Source: Amphritea sp. 1_MG-2023
GTDB lineage: Bacteria > Pseudomonadota > Gammaproteobacteria > Pseudomonadales > Balneatricaceae
Assembly (NCBI RefSeq): GCF_030547545.1
Contig: NZ_JAUOQE010000022.1
Coordinates: 1 to 64,000, forward strand
Reading direction: 5' to 3'
Length of the DNA: 64,000 nt
Numbering within the stretch: the stretch's first letter is position 1; each line of letters starts with the position of its first letter. Shown piece after piece: positions 15,293 through 23,310 of the stretch. A program made the translations under genes and the position numbers. Below the pieces are notes generated by a model. The model was given only the letters and a program-made list of their open reading frames with translations. It had not been told where the DNA came from and did no database searches.

Positions 15293-15856
15293 ATGCACAA
15301 GTTATTTTTCTGTTTAATCGTGTCAGCGATGTTGTTTTATCCAGCGGCCTCGGGGTGGGCCTCAAGCTTGAGTCAGGGGGAAAAAGGGATTTATTTACAA
15401 CAGATTGATGGCACCGAAAAACGTATCGGGGGTGTTGTTTTTCACGCGCTTGACGATGATCAGTTTGCTTATCAAATAACCTTAGATGAGCATCTGTTTA
15501 AAGATTACTTTCTTTCCATGAAAGAGATGAAGTGTCTCGAAGGACCCGAATTATGGTGCTTTATTCCCTATCCTTATGCTCAGCCTAGAATCATCAGCGA
15601 CAATGATTTTCGTTGGTTAGAACATGATCTCCTGTTTATGTTTAAACGACCTGAAGCGTTTGGCGCCAATTTTTGGCATGGTATCTACTATAAACTGCAA
15701 CTAACCGATAATCGCCTAAGCGGTATTGCTCAGGCGCTCGACCTGAATTTGTTGGCTGCTCCGCCGGCAGATCTCAGTGTGCCGCCTATCGGTGAATTTG
15801 ATATTGAGACGGCCGATCTGAGCAAACGCTGGTTGCCTTATCTGGAGATTCGTTAA
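15293..15856 (+). CDS. Secreted protein of unknown function
   Basis: The 187-residue product starts at ATG 15293 with GAGGAG 6 bp upstream (an adjacent GTG is too close to the site). An N-terminal signal peptide runs to about residue 23 (FFCLIVSAMLFYPAASGWAS). There is no lipobox Cys, and the mature part has no later membrane segment. It contains two cysteines in the segment MKCLEGPELWCFIPYPY that could form a disulfide in the periplasm. I do not recognise the family. It is monocistronic, upstream of rlmF but 84 bp away. Confidence 0.7.
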   Translation: MHKLFFCLIVSAMLFYPAASGWASSLSQGEKGIYLQQIDGTEKRIGGVVFHALDDDQFAYQITLDEHLFKDYFLSMKEMKCLEGPELWCFIPYPYAQPRIISDNDFRWLEHDLLFMFKRPEAFGANFWHGIYYKLQLTDNRLSGIAQALDLNLLAAPPADLSVPPIGEFDIETADLSKRWLPYLEIR

Positions 15857-15940
15857 AAGCGGGCTATTGGCTTGATTTAGGCCACCTCATCTTGCTTCAC
15901 TTAGGATACAATGCTCTGTTTTCACCGCAGGGTTCTTTTT

Positions 15941-16930
15941 ATGATGGTTAAATCACCGCGTCATGGGCAGCAGCGGCCCGCCGCTCAGCTACATCCTCGC
16001 AATCCGCATCAGGGGCGCTATGACTTTGACGCCCTCTGTCAGCTGTGTGCTGAATTAAAACCCTGTGTGGTGGTTAGCCGTCGAGGCGATCAGACCATCG
16101 ATTTTCATGATCCCGTAGCGGTTAAAGCATTGAATAAAGCCCTGTTAATGCAGCACTATGGGATACAGTTTTGGGATATCCCCGCCGGTTATCTGTGTCC
16201 GCCAATTCCAGGGCGAGCTGACTATATTCATTATTTAGCGGATGAACTGGCGGCGGATAACGGCGGTGTCGTTCCTGAAGGCCGAATGATTCAAGGCTTG
16301 GATATCGGTGTTGGAGCCAACTGTATCTATCCGCTGATTGGTAATCGTACTTATGGTTGGCAATTTGTCGGTACCGATATTGATCCGGTATCGGTGAACA
16401 CCGCAAACCTGATTGCCGAGGCCAATACTGCACTCAAAGGGCAGCTCACTTGCCGTTTACAGGCGGATGCTAAACTTATTTTCAAGGGTGTGATTAAACC
16501 ATCAGATCGATTTGATTTTACCCTGTGCAATCCGCCTTTTCATGGCTCGGCGCAAGAGACTGAAGCGGCTAACCGTCGTAAATTACGTCATCTGGGGCAG
16601 CCCGCCGATAGCGTTAAACTCAATTTTGGCGGTCAGAGTAATGAACTTTGGTGTCCCGGTGGGGAGTTAGCCTTTATTAAGAGAATCATAACGCAGAGCA
16701 AAGATGTCGCCGCTCAGTGTTATCTATTTAGCTGTCTGGTGTCGAAAGAAACGCATATCCCTCAATTAAAAGGGGCTTTAAAAAATGCAGGCGCTAGACG
16801 CGTTAAGGTAGTAGCGATGACGCAAGGACAAAAGCAGAGTCGCCTGTTACTGTGGACCTTTCAGTCTGATAACGCACGCCTGCAGTGGCGTGAGACTTAC
16901 TGGGGCGATAAATCATTATCGCCGCAGTAG
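15941..16930 (+). CDS. rlmF: 23S rRNA (adenine(1618)-N6)-methyltransferase RlmF
   Basis: From ATG 15941 the product is 329 residues. After a basic start it has the RlmF hallmark HPRNPHQGRYDFDALC, the SAM-binding segment GLDIGVGANCIYPLIG and the catalytic N6-adenine motif NPPF in FTLCNPPFHGS. It methylates A1618 of 23S rRNA. A frame open from 15911 has no better ribosome site. Length and motifs match the family. Confidence 0.9.
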   Translation: MMVKSPRHGQQRPAAQLHPRNPHQGRYDFDALCQLCAELKPCVVVSRRGDQTIDFHDPVAVKALNKALLMQHYGIQFWDIPAGYLCPPIPGRADYIHYLADELAADNGGVVPEGRMIQGLDIGVGANCIYPLIGNRTYGWQFVGTDIDPVSVNTANLIAEANTALKGQLTCRLQADAKLIFKGVIKPSDRFDFTLCNPPFHGSAQETEAANRRKLRHLGQPADSVKLNFGGQSNELWCPGGELAFIKRIITQSKDVAAQCYLFSCLVSKETHIPQLKGALKNAGARRVKVVAMTQGQKQSRLLLWTFQSDNARLQWRETYWGDKSLSPQ

Positions 16931-17003
16931 TTTGAGATTGGCATGAGCGAGGGTTTGTGCCTTCATGACGATAACCTAACGCGGCTTTTAAGCGATGCCT
17001 AGG

Positions 17004-17252
17004 TTAATGTCGTTGTTGTAGCAATTTGGCTGTGTTCTCGAGTTCTTCCATGTAATTGAGTAAATCGTCAGTCATTATATCTGGGTGAGCATTAAGCAGG
17101 TTTTTGAGTGTTTCTAAGGGGGCTGGCGAACCCTGTTGCATGTTGCTGGTTATGGCGAGTAGCAGTGAGGTCAGTACCTCGAGGCTTTTGACGCGTGATT
17201 CCAGATTATATCCATCCACATTTAAATCCCCTTTGATTGTCGTGATAAACAC
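17004..17252 (-). CDS. Small hypothetical protein
   Basis: An 82-residue frame beginning MFITTIKGDLNVDGYNLESRV. It is largely helical with leucine-rich stretches (SLEVLTSLLLAITSNM and LLNYMEELENTAKLL) and acidic overall, perhaps a small coiled-coil protein. There is no membrane segment. The ribosome site is weak (AAAGGGG about 9 bp upstream). I do not recognise a family. It is the first frame of a minus-strand region that otherwise looks degenerate. Confidence 0.45.
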   Translation of the reverse strand: MFITTIKGDLNVDGYNLESRVKSLEVLTSLLLAITSNMQQGSPAPLETLKNLLNAHPDIMTDDLLNYMEELENTAKLLQQRH

Positions 17253-17540
17253 ACAGTCTGTTGCTTAACAGACTGTCTTTTTGACATATCAATGAGTGTA
17301 GTCAAAAAAACATCTCTGTGGGGTAAATATCATGAGATGTTTTCATGTGGGGCTTGCCTTATAAGGCGCTGATACTTCCCTGAGGCAAGCTCCGTAGCGC
17401 TGAGTAATAGCGCATCCGATAGCATCTTTTTACACAGTTGGCCTAAGGTTGTAATTGCTTTTTCCATGGCAGGATGAACACGGCAGCCGAAATCTACCAT
17501 CACGCATTCATAATCGAGTATCCGACAGTGGGCATTTCGA

Positions 17541-17711
17541 CTAAGTTCTGACACGCAACCGTGTTAACGGCTTTAGCGTTGCTACTTGAGTGTCTGGCAG
17601 TGCGAATCTGAGCTTGGTGGCTGCCTGATTACCATACTCGTTGATCATGTACTGCAGCTTCTGCCATTGTGCAACCACCAGCGGTTGAGAGGCTGGATTA
17701 CTTGTCGTAGG
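17541..17711 (-). pseudogene. C-terminal fragment of an unidentified gene
   Basis: The minus strand is open for 56 codons ending in TAG at 17541-17543, with natural-looking composition (QWQKLQYMINEYG and TKLRFALPDTQVATLK) but no start codon context; a TGA precedes it. It may be the end of a truncated gene. I cannot name the family. Confidence 0.3.
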
Positions 17712-17793
17712 TCATTCGGGCGGTGCCTGCCGTAGTCGCACGTAATAGCCCGATTTAGGCCGTGATTCGATAGTGCCATTACCAATCAATAAG

Positions 17794-17888
17794 GGAAGGT
17801 GCGAATAAGTCTGTTATGTTCTCTGCGGACATTAGAATGGTCATCTACTTTGTCAGCCAGAGGCGTAATTGACTTATTCGCACCTTCC
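17794..17888. mobile_element. IS5-type MITE, copy 7 (95 bp, short form with inverted core)
   Basis: Complete short element; flanks TAAG (17790-17793) and TTAA (17889-17892) do not match. Its core ATTAGAATGGTCATCTACTT is the reverse complement of the inner segment of the long copy 8 (about 37209-37229), whereas copies 3 and 5 carry the other orientation at that point. It therefore derives from a long element by inversion or switching across the internal repeat, followed by deletion. Confidence 0.9.
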
Positions 17889-18182
17889 TTAAAACAATAC
17901 CGGCAAACCTATATCAGCAGGCGCTGATTAAGTCAGCGGAATACGCTGGCGCCGAAAGATATCGGCTCGACGCGTAGCGAAGCGCTTAAAGAGGCAAGCG
18001 GGCCGTTCTGGGATAACCCTGCAGGCTTGAATGTGTCAGCTGATTATCGACTCTCGTTGCTTGCTATGGCGGTTTTGGTGCTGATGTCGAGTCGGACTGT
18101 TAATGATTAAAGGATTAAAAAACTGGCAGTTAAGTGACAAACCGCACTATGCTGTAGGCATATTATAAAAATAAAACTGGAG

Positions 18183-18797
18183 ATGCCTGTGTTTGAAGAA
18201 TTCTATCCGTTACGTTTGCAGGACAATTGTGACATCCAGCATTTACTCACCCCTGAACATAAACAAAAGACATTCAGCGTGAATAATCCAGCCATTGAGG
18301 TGATCACTGACTTTAGTCAAGTGATGCCGGTGATGGTGACCGAAGGTGTGTCGGTCGATCATGCTTTAGAGCGCATGAAGAGCGAACATGTGCGAATGCT
18401 CTTTGTTACGACCCCAGCAGGTAAATTTGTCGGTGTGATTAGTGCGCAAGATATTGCCGGTCATAAAGTTGTTGTCTATATGCAAAACCATGGTGTGACG
18501 CGGGATGAGGTATTAGTCAGCCATATTATGTTGCATAAAGAATATTTGCGTTCGCTGACATTTGATCAGATTAGTCATTCACGGGTTGGGGATATTATGT
18601 TGACCTTGAAAAACATCGGCGATCAGCATTTGTTGGTGGTGGATGAGTCTGAGTTAGGGGTTAAACGTATTCGAGGCATTATCTCTGCGAGTGATGTTTC
18701 ACGTAAGTTGAAGGTTGGATTTGATGTCATGGCCGAGGCGAAATCCTTTGCTGAGATCGAAAAAATTATAACGCAGGGTCGCGATCTGATCATTTGA
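18183..18797 (+). CDS. CBS-domain protein
   Basis: The 204-residue protein has a paired CBS (Bateman) module, about residues 45-185. The first repeat is VMPVMVTEGVSVDHALERM followed by RMLFVTTPAGKFVGVISAQDI; the second holds IMLTLKNIGDQHLLVVDE and IRGIISASDVSRKL. There is no enzyme domain, so it is a stand-alone nucleotide sensor, possibly binding an adenine nucleotide. ATG 18183 lies 4 bp downstream of a GGAG. The target is unknown. It is upstream of the ornithine decarboxylase gene but separated by a promoter. Confidence 0.82.
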   Translation: MPVFEEFYPLRLQDNCDIQHLLTPEHKQKTFSVNNPAIEVITDFSQVMPVMVTEGVSVDHALERMKSEHVRMLFVTTPAGKFVGVISAQDIAGHKVVVYMQNHGVTRDEVLVSHIMLHKEYLRSLTFDQISHSRVGDIMLTLKNIGDQHLLVVDESELGVKRIRGIISASDVSRKLKVGFDVMAEAKSFAEIEKIITQGRDLII

Positions 18798-18839
18798 TTC
18801 TAAGGCAGAAATTAATTTGATTTGACGCTTAAAATTAGC

Positions 18840-18930
18840 TTTACAGCGTGTTGGTTTAAACTATACTCCGCGTTTTCTCATGGAGTTAGATGGCTCCACT
18901 TTTTTGCCGGAAAAACCGGCAGGAGTATAG
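18840..18930 (+). promoter_or_regulatory. Promoter and structured leader of the ornithine decarboxylase gene
   Basis: TTTACA (18840-18845), 16 bp and TATACT (18862-18867) look like a sigma-70 promoter. The downstream leader has hairpin TGGAG/CTCCA followed by CTTTTTT, then hairpin GCCGG-AAAAA-CCGGC, then AGGAGTATAG. CTATACTCC (18861-18869) is the exact complement of GGAGTATAG (18922-18930). If transcription starts further upstream, these would close a two-hairpin structure and mask the AGGAG; with the promoter above, the left arm is not transcribed. Confidence 0.45.
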
Positions 18931-18942
18931 GTAAAAATAGTG

Positions 18943-20100
18943 ATGAAATTGCCGGATCATATCTCTGCTGAAAAATGGGCTCGCTTGAAAAAAGTGGCCG
19001 ATCAGCATCAGACGCCATTTCAGTTAATTGATTTGCAAACCATTGCAGAAAAATATCATGAATTGAAAAATGGATTTGATTTTGCCTCTATCTATTACGC
19101 GGTGAAGGCGAATCCGCACCCACAAATAGTGGGATTGTTGGCTGAACTAGGCTCAAGCTTTGATATCGCTTCTATTTATGAACTCGATCAAGTGCTATCA
19201 CACAACGTAACGCCTGACCGCATCAGCTATGGCAACACGATTAAGAAACGTGAAGATATTCGTTACTTTTATGAGAAGGGTGTGCGTTTGTTCGCCACCG
19301 ATTCTGAAGAAGACCTGAAAAATATTGCTGAGTATGCCCCAGGCTCTCGGGTGTATATTCGTATTCAAACAGAGGGCGCCGAAGGTGCGGACTGGCCATT
19401 ATCACGTAAGTTCGGCTGTAACCCGGATATGGCGATTGATCTGGCTGTATTGGCTAAGAAACTAAAGCTTGAGCCTTACGGTATTTCTTTTCATGTTGGC
19501 TCGCAGCAGCGGCTAATTGATGTTTGGGATGCGGCTATTGCGAAAGTTAAAGTTATCTTCGAGCGGCTGCGCAGTGAATATGCCATTCAGCTACGCTTGA
19601 TCAATATGGGTGGCGGTTTTCCAGCTCAATACCTGACCAAAGCCAACGATTTTTCTGTTTATTGTGAAGAGATTACTCGTTACCTGAAGGAAGACTTTGG
19701 CGATAATCCGCCGCAGATTATTCTTGAACCGGGGCGCTCTTTGGTGGGTGATAGCGGCTTGCTGGTGAGTGAGGTCGTGCTGATTTCGCGTAAGTCTCAT
19801 ACTGCGTTAAATCGTTGGGTTTATACTGATGTCGGGCTGTTTAATGGACTGATCGAAACCTTGGGTGAGGCGATTAAGTTCCCCTTGGAAACCGAGCGTG
19901 AGGGCGAGGGCGAAGAGGTTGTCTTGGCCGGCCCTACCTGTGACAGTATGGATATTATGTACGAAAACTTTAAGTATGAGATGCCGTTATCGTTGCAAAT
20001 TGGTGATCGGCTTTACTGGTTTTCAACCGGCGCGTATACCACAAGTTATAGCTCTGTTGAGTTTAATGGCTTTCCTCCATTGAAATGCTACTGTATCTGA
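18943..20100 (+). CDS. Ornithine decarboxylase-type PLP enzyme (fold III)
   Basis: The 385-residue protein is a eukaryotic-type (fold III) ornithine/lysine decarboxylase, not the large E. coli SpeC type. The PLP lysine is Lys55 in YYAVKANPHP. HVGSQ, GGGFP and EPGRSLVGDSG bind PLP phosphate, and GPTCDSMD carries the catalytic Cys shared between subunits. It should make putrescine from ornithine; specificity for lysine cannot be excluded. The reaction feeds SpeE (28806) and SpeD (39260), both in this window. ATG 18943 follows an adjacent GTG; the ribosome site AGGAG is unusually far (about 17 bp). A structured leader precedes it and a terminator follows. Confidence 0.87.
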   Translation: MKLPDHISAEKWARLKKVADQHQTPFQLIDLQTIAEKYHELKNGFDFASIYYAVKANPHPQIVGLLAELGSSFDIASIYELDQVLSHNVTPDRISYGNTIKKREDIRYFYEKGVRLFATDSEEDLKNIAEYAPGSRVYIRIQTEGAEGADWPLSRKFGCNPDMAIDLAVLAKKLKLEPYGISFHVGSQQRLIDVWDAAIAKVKVIFERLRSEYAIQLRLINMGGGFPAQYLTKANDFSVYCEEITRYLKEDFGDNPPQIILEPGRSLVGDSGLLVSEVVLISRKSHTALNRWVYTDVGLFNGLIETLGEAIKFPLETEREGEGEEVVLAGPTCDSMDIMYENFKYEMPLSLQIGDRLYWFSTGAYTTSYSSVEFNGFPPLKCYCI

Positions 20101-20133
20101 TCATCAATGGCTGATGATTGATTTCTGCATTTG

Positions 20134-20158
20134 AAAAACCCGCTTCGGCGGGTTTTTT
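20134..20158 (+). terminator. Terminator of the ornithine decarboxylase gene
   Basis: AAACCCGC-TTCG-GCGGGTTT, a UUCG tetraloop hairpin followed by six T in total, 34 bp after the stop codon. Confidence 0.92.
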
Positions 20159-20266
20159 GCTTATTGAATATTGATTTATATAGCAATAATAGGCCGCTTC
20201 CCTTTAGATCAAATGCTTGACTATGCTATAAGTTAACCTTTACACAGTTTGTCAGTGGAGTTGTGC

Positions 20267-21178
20267 ATGAATAGAAATCAAATTCTTCAAGCCCGCATTG
20301 ATGCATTGCTCAATGTATTGTCTGAAGATGTGCTGATTTTGAGCCAGCAAGGAAAAATCATTTTCTCTTCGCATACGGGTTCCGTGTTATCGAGAGGCGG
20401 GAGTGAGGCCTTGATCGATAAAAGCTTGAGCGATATTTTTCCGCAGTCCTTGGCATCGTTATTACAAGGAATGATTGAGCAGTCTCTCAGTTTGAATCAG
20501 TTGGTTGTTAAAGAAGTCTTATTTGACCCAAAAGAGATTAGCTATCTACAACAACAGGGCATGGTAAATAGCTGTTGGGTTGAAGTTCGCATGGCTCCTT
20601 CCGCCGGTGATGAGCCGAGTGTGGTGTGTCGAATAGAAGATATTAGCCGCCGTAAAGAGGTGCAGCGAGTTAACCCACAGGTTCAGCGAGACTTACTGAC
20701 GGGTATGTATAATCGTCGAGCGCTTATGCCGGTGTTGGCGCAATCGATAGCGCAAGCGGTGCGTTATGATTGGACCTGTAGTTTGATGCTGGTCAAGATT
20801 GATCAACTGCAGCGCATTAATAAAGAGCAGGGCTGGGACGCCGGTGATCAGTTGCTGCAACGGCTAGCGGAGACGCTCAACAGTCTCAAGCGCACGGCGG
20901 ATTTTTTGGCGCGGGTGGGGGAAGACTGCTTCGCTATCTTGTTACCCGAAACCAATGCGGAACAAGGTATATTAACGGCTGAGCGGGTGCGTAACCGTGT
21001 GACAGATCTGTCAGAACAGCATTTAGGTAGTGATGTGAACTTTACGGTGAGTATCGGCGTGGCCACGTTGATAGGCGAAGAGGATAGCGCTGAAGCGATG
21101 TTCGAACGAACGGAGAGCAATTTACAACGAGCGATTCAGAAAGGGGGCAGTAATATTGCAGGTAGTGAGACTGAGTAA
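20267..21178 (+). CDS. PAS-GGDEF protein with degenerate active site, intact I-site
   Basis: ATG 20267 has GGAG about 8 bp upstream and gives 303 residues. Residues 5-130 are PAS-like (ending EDISRRKEVQR) and 140-300 form a GGDEF domain starting DLLTGMYNRRAL. The active-site motif is GEDCF (218-222) instead of GG(D/E)EF, and the metal-binding DID is KID (177-179). Both changes should abolish diguanylate cyclase activity. The inhibitory-site motif RTAD (209-212) is kept, with the canonical 5-residue spacing to the A-site. The protein is therefore more likely a c-di-GMP receptor or scaffold. There is no membrane segment, so it is cytosolic. It is monocistronic. Confidence 0.82.
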   Translation: MNRNQILQARIDALLNVLSEDVLILSQQGKIIFSSHTGSVLSRGGSEALIDKSLSDIFPQSLASLLQGMIEQSLSLNQLVVKEVLFDPKEISYLQQQGMVNSCWVEVRMAPSAGDEPSVVCRIEDISRRKEVQRVNPQVQRDLLTGMYNRRALMPVLAQSIAQAVRYDWTCSLMLVKIDQLQRINKEQGWDAGDQLLQRLAETLNSLKRTADFLARVGEDCFAILLPETNAEQGILTAERVRNRVTDLSEQHLGSDVNFTVSIGVATLIGEEDSAEAMFERTESNLQRAIQKGGSNIAGSETE

Positions 21179-21254
21179 CACGCGCCTAAGTCATCGCTTG
21201 CACGCCTGATAAGTGAATACAGGGAACATTAACGACGGGCTTGAGCAACAATGG

Positions 21255-21287
21255 CGAAAAAAGCAGCCATAGTTAGCTGCTTTTTTC
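21255..21287. terminator. Bidirectional terminator between GGDEF gene and hisC
   Basis: AAAAAAGCAGC and GCTGCTTTTTT form the stem with an 8-nt loop, symmetric A- and T-runs. It serves the convergent GGDEF (plus) and hisC (minus) genes. Confidence 0.88.
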
Positions 21288-21307
21288 TGCATTTGAAACC
21301 CTGAAAA

Positions 21308-22369
21308 TTAGATATTAGGGTGTTGCTTGAGCGTTTCTATCAGGCTGTTCATCTCAGCAAATGTGCCGATAGTGATGCGTAAGAAGTTATCGATGCCGGG
21401 CTTACTGAAGTGCCTCACTAGCAGATTGTTATGCCGCAAGTACTGCATCAGTTCTGCGCCACTGAGTGAGCGGTGGCGGGTAAACACGAAGTTTGTTTTT
21501 GATGGAATGACTTCAAATCCAAGCTGCTCAAGTGCATGACTACTCCATTCGCGGCACTCGATTATTTTTTGCGTGGTTTTTTCGAAGTATTCGATATCTT
21601 CCAAGGCAGCCACCGCGCCAGCAATGGCAATACTGTCTAATGGGTATGAATTAAATGAGTTTTTGACCCGTTCAAGTCCCGCGATTAAATCTTCATGACC
21701 GAGAGCAAAGCCAATTCTCAAGCCGGCTAGGCTGCGAGATTTTGAGAAGGTCTGAATAATCAGTACATTGTCATATCGACGTGTTAATTCGACCGCAGAT
21801 GTGCCGCCAAAATCGATATAGGCTTCATCGACAATAACCAGTGATTCGGTATTTTTCTGCAGTAATGCCTCGATGGTCTCTAACGGGGTTAATCGACCGG
21901 TAGGAGCATTCGGGTTGGCAAAGATGATACCGCCGTTGGCTTGTTCATAGGCGGAGAAATCAATTTCAAACTGCTCGGTCAGTGGAATTTGACGGTAGTC
22001 GATGTCGTATAGGTTGCAATAGACATCGTAAAAACTATAGGTCGTTTCTGGCAGCAGTAGAGGTTTGTCTTGACGGAAAAACGCCATAAAAGCTAAAGCG
22101 AGTACTTCATCAGAGCCATTACCAACAAAAATATTCTGGTAGTTTAACTGGAAATGATCGGCTAGGGACTGTTTCAGTGCCGTGGCATCGGGATCGCAGT
22201 ATAAGCGGAGGCGATCTTTGGGGTAGTTATTGATCGCCTCGGCCACCTTCGGTGATGGTGGATAAGGGTTTTCATTGGTATTTAGCTTTATCAGGTTATC
22301 AACTTTTGGCTGCTCTCCCGGAACATAGGGGGTCAGTTGATTGATAGCCGGGCTCCAGTATTTGCTCAT
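21308..22369 (-). CDS. hisC: Histidinol-phosphate aminotransferase
   Basis: From ATG 22369 the enzyme has 353 residues and begins MSKYWSPAINQLTPYVPGEQ, as in gammaproteobacterial HisC2-type proteins; an upstream in-frame TTG extension looks unnecessary. It is a fold-I PLP aminotransferase with NENPYPPSP, GNGSDEV, IFANPNAPTG, DEAYIDF and the PLP-lysine motif TFSKSRSLAGLRIG. It makes histidinol phosphate from imidazole acetol phosphate, and this class may also transaminate aromatic amino acids. It stands alone, away from other his genes. Upstream on its strand lie two structured repeats ending in minus-strand T-runs. Confidence 0.9.
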   Translation of the reverse strand: MSKYWSPAINQLTPYVPGEQPKVDNLIKLNTNENPYPPSPKVAEAINNYPKDRLRLYCDPDATALKQSLADHFQLNYQNIFVGNGSDEVLALAFMAFFRQDKPLLLPETTYSFYDVYCNLYDIDYRQIPLTEQFEIDFSAYEQANGGIIFANPNAPTGRLTPLETIEALLQKNTESLVIVDEAYIDFGGTSAVELTRRYDNVLIIQTFSKSRSLAGLRIGFALGHEDLIAGLERVKNSFNSYPLDSIAIAGAVAALEDIEYFEKTTQKIIECREWSSHALEQLGFEVIPSKTNFVFTRHRSLSGAELMQYLRHNNLLVRHFSKPGIDNFLRITIGTFAEMNSLIETLKQHPNI

Positions 22370-22542
22370 GATTAAGGATAGATCGCTATATAGGGTGTTG
22401 GCATGAAGTGAACGGCGGGACGAGCGTTTCAAACAGCTCTATGCCGCGCGGTGATGCTTAGCATAGCAAATAGAGGATCATTGTTGCTATACCGTTACGC
22501 GATCTCTGCTTAGATTCTCTGTTGAGACAAGGAAAAGCGGCG

Positions 22543-22638
22543 ATAAAAAAAACTGCCCGGTGGGAAGGGGGTCCACCGGGCAGTTCGGGTGCTGCATATT
22601 ATGTTGATGTAACGATATAGAGAGCAATGTTCAGATAA
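22543..22638 (-). ncRNA. Structured repeat unit A (possible small RNA with terminator)
   Basis: ACTGCCCGGTGG (22552-22563) and CCACCGGGCAGT (22573-22584) form a perfect 12-bp stem with a 9-nt loop. Eight A precede it, so on the minus strand it is a strong intrinsic terminator with a C-rich loop (ACCCCCTTC). Similarity to unit B continues through TTCGGGTG, ATGTTGATGTA and on to TAAAGTTCA (22630-22638), a block that could hold a minus-strand promoter. No coding frame is present. Confidence 0.5.
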
Positions 22639-22712
22639 AGTTCAGCCTAAAGTCATTTATTTTAGCGCTGCGGGGAAAAGTTTATCGGTCATCTGTAGCG
22701 ATCACTTACAGC

Positions 22713-22808
22713 CCAAAAAAAACTGCTCGGCGGGAAGGGGTTCCGTCGAGCAGTTCGGGTGTAACCAATCATGTTGATGTATTAATTTAGAGACGCTTCC
22801 GCGAGTAA
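22713..22808 (-). ncRNA. Structured repeat unit B (paralogue of unit A)
   Basis: ACTGCTCGGCGG (22722-22733) and CCGTCGAGCAGT (22743-22754) pair around GAAGGGGTT, exactly 170 bp from unit A. Two base pairs differ from unit A by compensatory change (C-G to T-A and T-A to C-G). A third, G-C to G-T, pairs only if the plus strand is the RNA, while the preceding A-run favours a minus-strand terminator. The flanks ATGTTGATGTA and TAGAGA-N10-(A/G)TAAAGTTCA are shared at the same spacing. Confidence 0.5.
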
Positions 22809-23310
22809 AGTTCATAAAAAAATAATTTTTTCTGAAAGTTTTTCTAAAAAATATCTATCTACTTGAATTTTAATGGTTTTATTGCTGCTTCTCACAGGTC
22901 TGAGTCTCAAGTTTTAGTTAACGAGCGCTTGTATTGATAGCCGGCTCCACGCGATCAGTGCCGATAGTTGTCTTGCTTAGGCGACATTTTAGCCTGTAGA
23001 GGGTGGATGTCAGTTCATCAGTATCGCGGTGATGTTGAAGAAATGACTTAACAGCGTTGAGCCCAAAGCTAAGATCCAGAGTAAAGCTTAGCGTTAAATC
23101 GAGTTATCTATAACGCGGTTGTTAGATCTTTTTTGTGCTAGCTATGTTGGCGTCAGTCAGTTGATTATCGGGCCTGAATGGTGGCGAGATGATGGCTAAC
23201 TGATTAAGCCGTATGGGACTATTGTCGCTTAGTTAGATGTGCTGCATTGCGATAGGATAGCCCACAATTAATGCAACATCACTTTTAAGCTAGTAATCAA
23301 AGGAATCGTC

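Larger units (their letters stand above)
17253..18182. other. Degenerate intergenic region with gene remnants
   Basis: Besides MITE copy 7 this 930-bp stretch shows no intact gene. A minus frame at 17330-17554 starts with GTG without a ribosome site. Another minus frame (17541-17711) lacks a start. A plus frame running from about 17934 to a TAA near 18107 ends in a hydrophobic segment (LLAMAVLVLM), like the tail of a membrane protein. Together they look like decayed pieces of at least two genes. Confidence 0.4.
22370..23310. other. Long intergenic region between hisC and the DUF3360 permease
   Basis: About 940 bp without a convincing gene. It contains the two tandem hairpin units described separately (22543-22638 and 22713-22808), an AT-rich stretch from 22810 to 22910, and the upstream region of the permease. 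There are no tRNA-like structures. Confidence 0.5.

Noticed and set aside
17330-17554. 74-codon minus-strand frame starting with GTG
   Set aside because: There is no ribosome site and it overlaps another remnant; retained only as part of the degenerate region.
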